From the NCBI GenBank assembly GCA_963556145.1, contig OY744470.1, positions 4,774,001 to 4,838,000 on the forward strand: a stretch of 64,000 nucleotides of DNA, given 5' to 3'. The notes under the pieces are model-generated. The model saw only the letters and a list, made by a program, of their open reading frames with translations. It was not told the origin of the DNA and did not search any database. The translations under genes and the position numbers were made by a program. The stretch comes from Hygrocybe punicea. Its lineage: Eukaryota; Basidiomycota; Agaricomycetes; Agaricales; Hygrophoraceae. Positions 1 to 9,419 of the stretch are shown one piece after another (position 1 is the stretch's first letter; every line of letters begins with the position of its first letter).

Positions 1-590
1 CAGCTGTACAGAAATTTCACAATGAACACCCTGATAAGCATGCCAAACAAAATCTAGCAGCTGTGCAGAAATATCAGAGTGAAAATCCAGAGAAACATGA
101 CAAACAACATCTAGCAGCTGTGCAGAAATTTCAGAGTGAAAATCCTGACAAACATGCAAAGCAAAATCTGACAGCTGTACAAAAATTTCAGAGTGAAAAT
201 CCTGACAAACATGCAAAGCAAAATCTGGCAGCTGTACAAAATTTTCAGAGTCAAAATCCTGACAAGCATGCAAAACAAAATCTGGCAGCTGTACAAAGAT
301 TTCAGAGTGAAAATCCTGATAAGTATGCCAAACAACATCTAGCAGCTGTGTAGAAGTTTCAGAGTGAAAACTCAGAGAAACATAGCAAACAAAATCTGGC
401 AGCTGTGCAGAAATTTCATGTGGAACATCATGAGAAGCATGCAACACAAAACCTTGCAGCTGTTACAAAATTCAAAGTTGATCATCATGAAAAGCATCTG
501 CAACATATGTTAAATGCAGTTAGAAGACATACCATGAACCACTCTGAGAAGCATGCACAAACAAATCAGATTGCTGTTCAGACATACAGA
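1..590 (+). repeat. 57-bp tandem repeat coding a 19-residue repeat in Rep
   Basis: About ten units of 57 bp, each giving LAAVQKFQSENPDKHAKQN or a variant. The same 19-residue periodicity is seen in the HelB-type Rep at about 41,470-41,930, so it is an ancestral part of the protein. Central units here are nearly identical, which points to recent unit duplication. Confidence 0.85.
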
Positions 591-2406
591 GATAATATTC
601 AATTCCCTCCTGATCCACCTTCAGCAAAATTGCAACACACTATTATTTCAGGATTTTGTGATGATACCTCTCCCAACAAATTCATTGAATCTGGTTGTGC
701 TGTCTGTGGAAGATTGACTCAAGTCTCTCAATTGCAAAGCTACACAGAGTTGAATTTAAGTTGTTTGAAACAATCTGGTATAACTCAAACAGAGCGCTTC
801 TCAATAAATGATCCAATTGAATCTTCAGAGAGCCCTATAATAATTGATGGTCTTCCTGGCATTTGCAAGAAATGTTACAAGTCTCTGTTCAAAGGAAAAT
901 GCCCAGCTATGTCTCTGGCAAATGGTTTATGGCTGGGACAAATTCCTAATGAATTGAGTAATTTGTCTTATGCAGAACAACTGTTAATTGCTAGAGTGAG
1001 ACACAATAGATGCATTGTTAGAGTTTCTTCAGGAATGCACAAAATGAGAGCAAATGCCATTACATTTGCCAATCCAACTCCAAAGCTTTACGACATTTTA
1101 CCTCCACCTGTTGATGAGTTGGATCAAGTACTTGCATTCATTTATACTGGACCATGCAAACCTACCAAGTCTGATTTTGAGAGAACACCATTGCTTGTTA
1201 GAAGAAACAAAGTTGCAACTGCTTTGAATTGGTTGAAACTGAATCATTGTGACTATCTTGACTTGGAGATTTCAGAAGAAAACTTGAAGCAGTATCCTGA
1301 GAATGACATACCAGTGGTGGTGGAGTACAGACAATCATTCATTAACAAAAACCCAGAAGCTACTGCTGTTAATGATATGGAAGAGGAAGAAGGAACTGAG
1401 ACTGGGATGTGTCCATTTGTAGTTCATGGTCTGACTGGTGCAGAGTACTCTACCAAAAGTATCAAAGCCATCAAAGCTATTGCATTAAAACATTTAATGG
1501 ATAATAAAAAGATCTTGGCAATTGGACATGAGAGTGATCCACAATCCATCTACAATAATCCTCAGTTGTTCCCTCAAATGATGCCATGGTTGTTTCTCTA
1601 TGGACTTGGTGGAATTGGTAACTCACTGATTCAAGGCAAGATTTCTGAAATCAAACACAAGAGACATTTGTTAATGTATTATGACAAGAGGTTTCAGAAA
1701 GATCCCCACTTCCCTTTGATTGCATTCAACCATGAGCAAATAAAGGAGTCTACAACAGCTGGCTATTTATTAGCTGAAAAAGCAAAATTTGAACATATGT
1801 CACAAAGATTGATGGATGTTGATCTTGGAGTATTGAATAACATTGCTGGAAAAATGGAAGATGGTGAACATGTTACTCCAGAAACTGATGAAGAGAAACT
1901 TTGTTTCCAATTAATTAAAGACATTGATCATGTAGGCAGTCATGTAAAAGGATCACTCACAAACAAGAAATATATGAGAAATGAAGTGTGGTCTCTGATG
2001 TCCTTTGTAGGGGCACCTTCTTGGTTTATTACATTTTCACCTGCAGATAACATGCACCCACTGTCTTTATATTTTGCTGATACAAAAGAAACATTCACAC
2101 CTGAGCTTAGAGGATATGATGAGCGCTATAGACTTATTGCAGAAAACCCAGTAGCTGGTGCTAGATTCTTTCACTTCATGGTTGAACTATTCATTAAACA
2201 TGTCTTAGGGGTTGGTTCAAAGCATTCTGGCTTTTATGGTGACACCAAGGCATACTATGGCACAGTGGAGCAACAAGGACGTCTCACTCTTCACATGCAC
2301 ATGCTACTATGGCTGAAAGGATGTTTGTCACCCCAAGAAATCAGAGATAGAATAATGGATCCAACTTCAGATTTCCAAAAGTCTTTTGTTGAATATCTAG
2401 AAAGTG
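1..2406 (+). pseudogene. Helitron Rep N-terminal half, copy R1 (broken)
   Basis: Fragment of a Helitron replication initiator, open at the window start. In order it shows a 19-residue repeat tract (about bases 1-590), a Cys-rich segment with CAVCGR and CKKCYKSL, and the Helitron-like N domain with the HUH nuclease motif H-M-H at 2292-2300 inside LHMHMLLWL. HUH Rep proteins nick and rejoin DNA strands in rolling-circle transposition. The frame is open from base 3 except for a TAG at 351-353 where neighbouring repeat units have CAG. At 2407 a HelB element cuts the gene; the uninterrupted sequence continues in copy R4 at about 38,143. The C-terminal Rep part and the helicase are missing, so it is a pseudogene. 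Copy R6 is the closest relative together with R4. Confidence 0.88.
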
Positions 2407-3039
2407 TTACGAGTTCTTCCATTTATGGAAAACTCGTTCTTATAAACCCGGTTTTCAGCCATTGAGGTGATTCATTCATTCATCTCAGGGACTGAGGGAA
2501 AATTGCGTCCCAATATGGCAACTGAGTTCAAAATCCCGTTTGACTGGTTTCATTCCAGAATTCAGAGCCTCTATTGACTTGCACACTGCATAGACTGTCA
2601 CCAGATTTGACGAGGAGGATGTCATGGGGACTGTCCTGCTGGAAAAAAAATATGGAGGGGATCTGGTATGATTTGGGCTCTCTGTGAGCCATTTTTTGCC
2701 AAGGAAATGAGTATAGATGCAATAACTAATGTTATACTGCCAATAAAAATGTGGTAATTTCTAACTGTATTTTAGTGTATGTCTGGGTCACTTTTGTCCA
2801 CTGAAGGCAGTTGTAAAATGTGATATCTGAGTCTCTAGAATTCAAACAAGCAAGAGTGGTCCGGAGTTGTGGCTGAAATTAAAGCGGAGTCCTAAATATA
2901 CAGTGAGAGCTTTCGAGCTCAGATGAGTGCACAAACCTTCTGTTGCTCAACAGCAACATCATCGAGGGGGTGGTGTAACAGAGGTATGGACATAGTTTTA
3001 TTGTCCTTGGTCTAGTACTGATGTCTGTACCCCCCGCAA

Positions 3040-3965
3040 CCCGTGTCCATCGAAAACCAGGGGTCGGGAGGTCTGAGGACCTCACATTCCCGCCTTGTGC
3101 CCAACCAGCGCCCCCCAACGTTTTCAACCACCAGGACGCCCCACCCCGCCGCGTTTTCGACCATCCCCGGCCAGTCTAGACCCCCCGCACCTCGTTCCCG
3201 TTGAAAATGAGGAGTCGGGGGGTGTCAGGCCCTCGCGATCCAGCTATCTGCCCAACAACCAACAACCCCCTTTTTCAACCACCAGGACGCCCCACCCCGC
3301 CGCGTTTTCGACCACCCCCGGCCAGGCTACACCCCCCGGACCTCGTTCACGTTGAAAACGCGCGAGTGGGGGGTCTCAAAACCTCGCGATCCGGCTGTCT
3401 GCCCCACCACCACCACCCGCCCTTTTTCTACCAACAGGACACCCGGTCCAGCCCCGTTGTCGACCATCCCCGGCCAGTCTAGACCCCGCACCTCGTTCCC
3501 GTTGAAAACGAGAAGTCGGGGGGTCTCCGGCCCTCGCATTCCACCTGTCTGCCCAGCCAGCAACACCCCCCCTTTTTCATCCCCCAGGACAGCCCGTCCC
3601 GTGACTTTTTCGACCACCCCCGGCTAGGCTACACCCCCCGCACCTCGTTCGCGTCGAAAACGAGGGGTCGGAGGGTCTCCGGCCCTCGCATTCCGGCTGT
3701 CTGCCCAACCAGCAACCCCCCCTTTTCTCATCCCCCGGGGACGCCCCATCCCGTCCGGTTTTCGACCACCCCCGGCTAGGCTACACCCCCCGGACCTCGT
3801 TCGCATTGAAAATGAGGGGTCGGGGGGGTCTCAGGCCCTCGGATTCCGGCTGTCTGCCCAACCACCCCCCCCCGTTTTCACTCACCATGTCACCCCGTCC
3901 CACACCCCTCATCTAGATCCCCGTACCCTGTTTCTCTTGAAAACGCGAAGTTGGGGGTGTCAGGC
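3040..3965 (+). repeat. GC-rich minisatellite, about 155-bp unit, in HelB
   Basis: Six or so degenerate units, each containing CCACCCCCGGCCAG, a run like ACACCCCCCGCACCTCGTT, then a short inverted repeat CTCGTT/AACGAG and CTGTCTGCCCAACCA. Open frames here on both strands are by-products of GC-rich, stop-poor sequence. The same unit recurs in B2, B3 and, reversed, B4. Confidence 0.85.
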
Positions 3966-4422
3966 CTTCCATTTTTGACTCATATATTTACTTATATTTA
4001 ATTATTAAATAGAAATTAAATATTATATAATCAATTTCCAAATTTATCTTTGAAATCTAAATGCTACACTTGTAACACATCATCTGCTAGTGCATAACAT
4101 GCTATTCTACTGTGTTGTGTTCCTACTGCTCCTGCTGTTCCCCATTCCCTCTGGTCTCAACAGTTCTCATGTCTGTTTTACAGTTCCTTTCTTGTTGTCA
4201 GTGACACATTCTGACCATTCATTTAACTTGTGTTGCATGACAGGCCAATGTGAATGCCAATGCATCATTGCATATGTGATTTCTTCACAAAGACGGGTTG
4301 GTTTATCTGACCATTGATTGAAGCACCAGAAATCTCTGGTGGCCTTGTTTACACGGTACATGGCTCGGTCCACTATGTAATGTTTCAATTATCCGTACCA
4401 TATACTATACAAAACACCTGAG
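3966..4422 (+). other. Non-coding body of HelB element B1
   Basis: AT-rich sequence between the minisatellite and the captured gene fragment. I see no convincing gene in it; the short frames at 4090-4390 on both strands resemble nothing known. Confidence 0.5.
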
Positions 4423-4710
4423 TTGCTGGTATTAGAATATCCCAACATAAACATGATTACCAGCCATCAAATAACTGTAAATGTAAATGACAAGTCAGTA
4501 AATTTGTATCTAAGAGGTATTGTATATGTTGGAGGATATCACTCTACATCTCAATTCATATCAGAAGATGGCACAATTTGGTATCATGATGGTATGACAA
4601 CTGGAGCAACATGTAAGCAAGATGGTCACATTGGTATCATGTCAGATGATGGTTTTAAAAGATATGAAGATAAAATTCTTGTGCTAGCAGTTTATGCTCA
4701 AAACCAGTAA
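4423..4710 (+). pseudogene. Captured gene fragment, C-terminal part of an unidentified protein
   Basis: An open frame ending at a stop at 4710; it extends upstream in frame to about 4390 (KTPELLVLEYP). The protein has LRGIVYVGGYHSTSQFISED then IWYHDGMTTG. I recognise the style from basidiomycete transposon-associated proteins. The pattern of a His in YHSTSQ followed by W-x-x-D recalls the catalytic end of ubiquitin-specific proteases, but that is inference only. No start codon and no N-terminal domain are present, so it is probably a 3' gene piece captured by HelB element B1. Confidence 0.45.
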
Positions 4711-5234
4711 TTTAATATAATTGAGGACTATTGGGTGGGAAAGTGGGACATTCAAAATTTTCACCATTTGTAAATTCATATTGGACATCAAAATTGAAGG
4801 AAATCTTCAGGGTGGGAAAGTGGGCCATTAAATATAGGAATGTTATAAATACATTACATGATGTCAAACACTTAAGTTCTTATTGTTACTTATTGCCCGA
4901 GCACTGGTAAGTAATGGTAACAGTGGTAGTGGTAAATGCCAGGATAAACTGTTGTATAACTGACATTCAGTCCACTACAATGTTGGTTGACTAGTAATAT
5001 ACAAGTATGGCAGGAACAAGTGTCAATAATATTGTCCAAGAGATTAGTAGTCCCTTGATCAAAGGCCCCAACTGAGGACAAGTAGTACATTGTTACTAAC
5101 AGAATGGGATAACATAGAATGTATGATTCCAAATTCCAACAATGTTCACATATACTATGATTATTCTTGTTATACATTACAACTGCAGATTATGTAGAAT
5201 AAATAATGGACATCAAATGATTGAATAGAACCAA
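4711..5234 (+). other. 3' body of HelB element B1, no gene seen
   Basis: AT-rich, with a short direct repeat of GGGTGGGAAAGTGGG (about 4733 and 4811). No gene could be supported. Confidence 0.45.
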
Positions 5235-5279
5235 GAAGAACTCGTTCATGCCACGCTTGTGATGGCCCACTTCCCCAAG

Positions 5280-5950
5280 TCAGAATGATTATCTTCAAGA
5301 ATGGAAGAACAGATGTACTTGGCCAAACTGATAGAGTTAAGCTCCACCAGTAAAGAGCTCATGCATCAAGTATCAGAAGTGTCTTTATTGTTAGCTTGGT
5401 CAATGACTGCTTCAAAGATTGTTGTCTTCAGGTATACCAAGACAATCCCTGTCATAAAATCCAATATTGGACTGGCCAATTTTTTGATCTTGCTGATCTG
5501 GGAGAGTTGGGACTCATGATAAATCTTGGGCATGATGGAAATCTGTACCCCCAACACTGAACATCACAATCCTAGGAGGATGTAGAAGCCAAGGATGTGC
5601 AGGCTGATGAAGCTGACTATGTAATGGCAGAAGAAGATGTGGATAATGTTTCTCCAACTAGGAGAACATCTATGGCTTTTGTGGAGACCTCTGCAATTTA
5701 TCAATGGAATGTTGATTGGTGCCAATACTCAACTACAGCTCCTCATGACATACAGCTTTGAACATCCAACTCTTTCCAGCAACATCGTAACCCTAACCAC
5801 TACTGCATATACATTTCTGATTCTTGATCAATTCTACATTGATGTGATGGAGTGCAAGACTTCTGCTTTCAACTTGTACTCAAAGCTTAGAAGGTCGACA
5901 AACAACAATTATGCACATTTGATACCATTAATTTCAAATTAAAATTCAAA
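5280..5950 (+). pseudogene. KDZ-type transposase relic (N-terminal region)
   Basis: Two frames together read like the N-terminal part of Kyakuja-Dileera-Zisupton transposases of mushrooms. The first part has QNDYLQEW (about 5282), then CHKIQYWTGQFFDL and LGLMINLGH (about 5450-5535), matching the usual H-R-I-x-x-W-x-G-x-F-F and L-G-L-x-I-Q-L-G-H pattern. The second part has TTTAYTFLILDQFY and TSAFNLYSKLRRSTN (about 5790-5905), matching the T-A-x-T-F-x-L-L-x-x-F and S-A-Y-x-F-Y stretch. There are several stops and frameshifts. Only the region before the catalytic core is present. Identification is from remembered family pattern, so moderate confidence. Confidence 0.55.
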
Positions 5951-6096
5951 CATGAAGGAAATCTTGTCATAGGATCATTATTGTGAATTGATATGTGTGT
6001 CAAAGCAATGGAGAAATTTGCTTTGATCTGAAATGCGCTGGCTTGGCACATGACCCCACAATTGACTACAAAGATGGTGGTCTTGCAGTTTTTTGT

Positions 6097-6299
6097 GGCC
6101 CAGGATATATCGTGACAAGATTGGCCTGGACCATCCCAGCTGGGCCAGGATATAACTTGATAGCACCAGCCTAGACCATCTCAATTGGTGCAGGATATAT
6201 CCTGAGAACATCAGCCTGGACCATCTCAGTTGGGCCAGGATATATCCTGGGAACATCAGCCTGGACCATCTCAGTTGGGCCAGGATATATCTCAGCCTG
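6097..6299 (+). repeat. 45-bp minisatellite
   Basis: Four and a half units of GGGCCAGGATATATCCTGGG followed by AACATCAGCCTGGACCATCT; the unit contains a small palindrome CCAGGATATATCCTGG. No coding content. Confidence 0.85.
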
Positions 6300-6385
6300 A
6301 TTCAGCTATCCCCAAGCCAGTTGGGTGATCTCATTTTCAGGCATCCCAATTGAGTTGGTAATATCTTGCTGAATCTGGTGTCTGG

Positions 6386-6401
6386 TTACGAGTTCTTTTA
6401 A
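6386..6401 (+). mobile_element. Half hairpin of a HelA 5' end
   Basis: TTACGAGTTCTTTTAA is the first arm of a HelA terminal hairpin. The rest is displaced because element A1 starts exactly in the loop. Confidence 0.75.
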
Positions 6402-7554
6402 CTTGTTTAGTGGGCCAGTGCTGCGCATGGCATGAACGAGTTCTTTTTTTCCCCTCCTCACTTTCATGATGAAGTAAATAATAATATTAAATTGCATAAA
6501 GCATGTTACATGTGATATAAGACATATAGCATATATTATATATTAATAAGGCCACCTCTCACCATAGCAACATAAAAAGTAGAAAAAATAAAACTGCATA
6601 ACATGTCTTGACCTCCTCTCCCACTGTCATGTCTTCTTTGCTTCGTTATTATGCAATATTCTCAGCCAAAAGAGAGAGTAACACATCAACTGTCAAATAC
6701 AACTACCTTTAAACAGTATGATAACAATTGACTTACATTTGCCTAATCTCACTTCTCCATAATCTTGCTGCACAACAGATGATAACATGAAGACAGCTGT
6801 GCTTGAGTGGGCCAATGTTGCATATAGCACGAACAAAGTCTTGTTTCTGTCACTGGATTTTTATTTGTATGATTATTTCGAACATCAATACATAATTTTG
6901 CTTGAAATATATGATTAGCATATAATATATACAGCGATATCATATTGAATTGTATGTTTTAAGAAAAAATATCATTATATCATCTGAGTTACACTCATTT
7001 CTGCTTATATGGCTGAAATTTCCCTATATAGTAACAGTGGTCACATGTGATTATGACTCCTGTGATCACCTCAAAATTTAGCATATATGGTGTAAAATTG
7101 CCTTATATGGTTAGACTGGTCACATGTGACTGTCACCATTGTGATCAGCAGAAAATTTGCTATATAATATCAAAAATTGCCTTATATAGTTAGATTGGTC
7201 ACATGTCACAGTCACACCTGATCCGAAATGATAATATTAGTCAGCAGTTCAATTTTCAGCTGATTCTGATAAGAATTGAGACCAGTACGAATATTTTGAA
7301 TATAATTAGAAGGTAATTTGTCTTTTCTGCACCAACCCATATTTGGATGCTTATGTAAGCTTGTCCACACATAGCCCCAACTGTATCTGATTTTCCAGGA
7401 TCAGAAGTAGAATCATATCTGTTACCTAAAAAAATTTTGTCTATAGGCGATCAACTTTATCAATTAATCAATTAATTAATTAATTAATCAATTAATTAAT
7501 TAATTACGAACCCTCACTGAACCAGGTCTGATAAAGAACGAGTCTTTTAATAAA
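6402..7554 (-). mobile_element. HelA-type non-autonomous Helitron A1 (5' hairpin split)
   Basis: 3' end at 6402 (reverse complement of CCACTAAACAAG) and 5' end at right. Characteristic inner blocks are TTGATCGCCTATAGAC near the 5' end, TTAATTAA runs, and repeated GTCACATGTGAC palindromes. The last arm of its own terminal hairpin is missing because A2 is inserted after AATAAA in the loop. It contains no real gene; a 64-codon frame is shared with other copies. Confidence 0.82.
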
Positions 7555-8894
7555 TTACGAGTTCTTTTAATTTATTAAAAGACTCGTTCTTTATCAGACC
7601 TGGTTCAGTGAAGGTTGGTAATTAATTAATTCATTCATTCATTAATGTTTTTGCATTGCCTATAGAGAACATTTTTTTGGGCAAGAGATATGATTCTACT
7701 TCTTATGCTGGAATGTAACATAAAATCTGGGCCATGTTTGGAGTGGCTTACAAAAGCATCCAAATATGGGATGTCTCACACAAGACAAATTACCTTCCAA
7801 TTATATTCAAAATATTCATACTGCCTTCAGTTATTATCAGAATTAGCTGAAAATTGTACTGCTGACTAATATCAACATTTCGGGCAAGGTGTGACAGTCA
7901 CATGTGACCAGTCTAACCATATTAGGTACTTTTTCATATTATATACCAAATTTTTTGCTGATCACAATGGTAACAGTCACATGTGACCAGTCTAACCATA
8001 TATGGTAATTTGGCATAATATATGCTAAATCACATACTGCTCATCATATTCATTACACAAATGCAATTATATTCAAAATATTTATCCTGGTCTTAATTCT
8101 TATCAGATTCAGCTGAAAATTGAACTGCTGCCTAATATTATCATTTCAGGTCACATGTAACAGTCACATGTGATCACTCTAACCATATAAGGCAATTTCT
8201 GATATTGTATAGCAAATTTTTTGCTGATCGCAATGGTGATAGTCACATGTGACCAGTCTAACCATATAAGGTGATTTTATACCATATATCCTAAATTTTG
8301 AGATGATCACAGGAGTCATAGTCATATGTGACCATCATTACTATATATGAAAATATCAGCCATATAAGCAGAAATCAGTGTAACTCAGATGATATAATGA
8401 TATTTTTACTTAAAACATAATTTAATGTGATATCGCTGTATATATTATGTACTAATTATATATTTCAAGTAAAATCACTTATTGATGTTTGTAATAATCA
8501 TACAAATAAAAATTCAATAATAGAAACAAGACTTTGTTCATGCTATATGCAACATTGGTCCACTCAAGCACAGCTGTCTTCATGTTATCATCTGTTGTGC
8601 AGCAAAGTTATGGAGAAGTAGGGTTTAGCAAATGTAAGTCAATTGTTATCATACTGTTTAAAGACAGTTGTATTTGACAGTTGATGTATTGTGTTGCTCT
8701 CTTTTTTGGCTGAGAGTATTGCATAATGATGAAGCAAAGAAGACATGACAGTGGGAGAGGAAGTTGAGACATGCTATGCAGTTTTTTTTCTTCTACTTTT
8801 TATGTTGCTATGGTGAGAGGTTGCTATGATGAAAGTGAGGAGGAGAAAAAAAGAACTCGTTCATGCCATGCGCAGCACTGGCCCACTAAACAAG
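7555..8894 (+). mobile_element. HelA-type non-autonomous Helitron A2, complete
   Basis: Starts TTACGAGTTCTTTTAATTTA and ends CCACTAAACAAG at 8894, 1,340 bp. It is head to head with A1, forming an inverted repeat of more than 1 kb on each side of base 7555. It carries several GTCACATGTGAC palindromes. The right flank is Rep-helicase R2. Confidence 0.85.
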
Positions 8895-9419
8895 TACTGC
8901 AATCAAAGCTATTGTAGCATATATTTCTGACTATATTACAAAACCTAGTTTGAAAACATATAGCATATTTGATACCATCAGAAGTGTGTTTGACAGGAAC
9001 TCAGAAATGCTTGGAGGATCCATGAAAAGACAAGACAAAGCTAGAAAAATCATCACCCAGATCATTAATGCTTTGACTGCAAAACTTGAAATTGGTGGAC
9101 CAATGGCTTCAATGTATCTGCTTGGCAACCCTGACCATTATACCAGTCACAAATTCATTCCTGTTTACTGGAGAAACTATGTGAGAGAAGTCCAGAAAGC
9201 TTGGAATCCAGATGAAAATGATGACATGCAAGTTGACTGTGAAAAGTTATACTGCACAATCAAAAGGGAAAATTCATAGGATTATCTGCTGTACATGACT
9301 ACATTTACAGACCAGCTTATTATGAAGACATGAATTTATATGAATGGGTGCAGGGTGCAGAAAGAGTCAAGAGAAACATTCAAAAAGCTCATGATGAAAT
9401 AAACAGTGATAATGAGTTA
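8895..9419 (+). pseudogene. Helitron Rep-helicase copy R2, middle part
   Basis: Region between the Rep nuclease and the helicase: AYISDYITKPSLKTYSIFDT, then RYLxGNPDHYTSHKF-like text. A one-base deletion in a G run near 9266-9270 (KRGKFIGLS expected) shifts the frame and creates a stop at 9277. The gene then runs on through HDYIYRPAYYED to the pogo element at 9420. Removing that element (one TA kept) joins ...NSDNEL to DVLESEP in one frame. The gene starts abruptly at the end of A2, lacking the Rep nuclease domain. Confidence 0.8.

Larger units (their letters stand above)
2407..5279 (+). mobile_element. HelB-type Helitron, non-autonomous, complete (B1)
   Basis: Starts TTACGAGTTCTTCCATTTAT as part of a terminal hairpin and ends with a diverged common 3' terminus (AACTCGTTCATGCC near 5238, GCCA/TGGC stem, CCCCAAG at 5279). 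The left flank ends in G and the right flank starts with T, the R^T target used by all copies here. The body holds a GC-rich minisatellite (3040-3965) and a captured gene fragment (4423-4710). The left flank is Rep R1, while the right flank is a KDZ transposase relic rather than the rest of Rep, so one side has been rearranged. Confidence 0.72.

Noticed and set aside
3095..3806. Overlapping Pro/Arg-rich ORFs on both strands
   Set aside because: Products of a GC-rich minisatellite with few stop codons; same for 31,536-32,377, 38,832-39,732 and 51,736-52,765.
6097..6299. Possible CRISPR-like array
   Set aside because: Units are contiguous 45-bp repeats without unique spacers, in a eukaryotic context.
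6749..6943. 62-64 codon ORF (MISLYILYANYIFQAK...) present in several HelA elements
   Set aside because: It appears in A1, A2, A4, A5 and A7 only because the elements are near-identical; start codons vary and no domain or coding bias is seen.
7440..7510. TTAATTAA/TCAATTAA microsatellite as an origin or regulatory site
   Set aside because: It is a constant part of the HelA 5' end found in every copy; no independent evidence for an origin.
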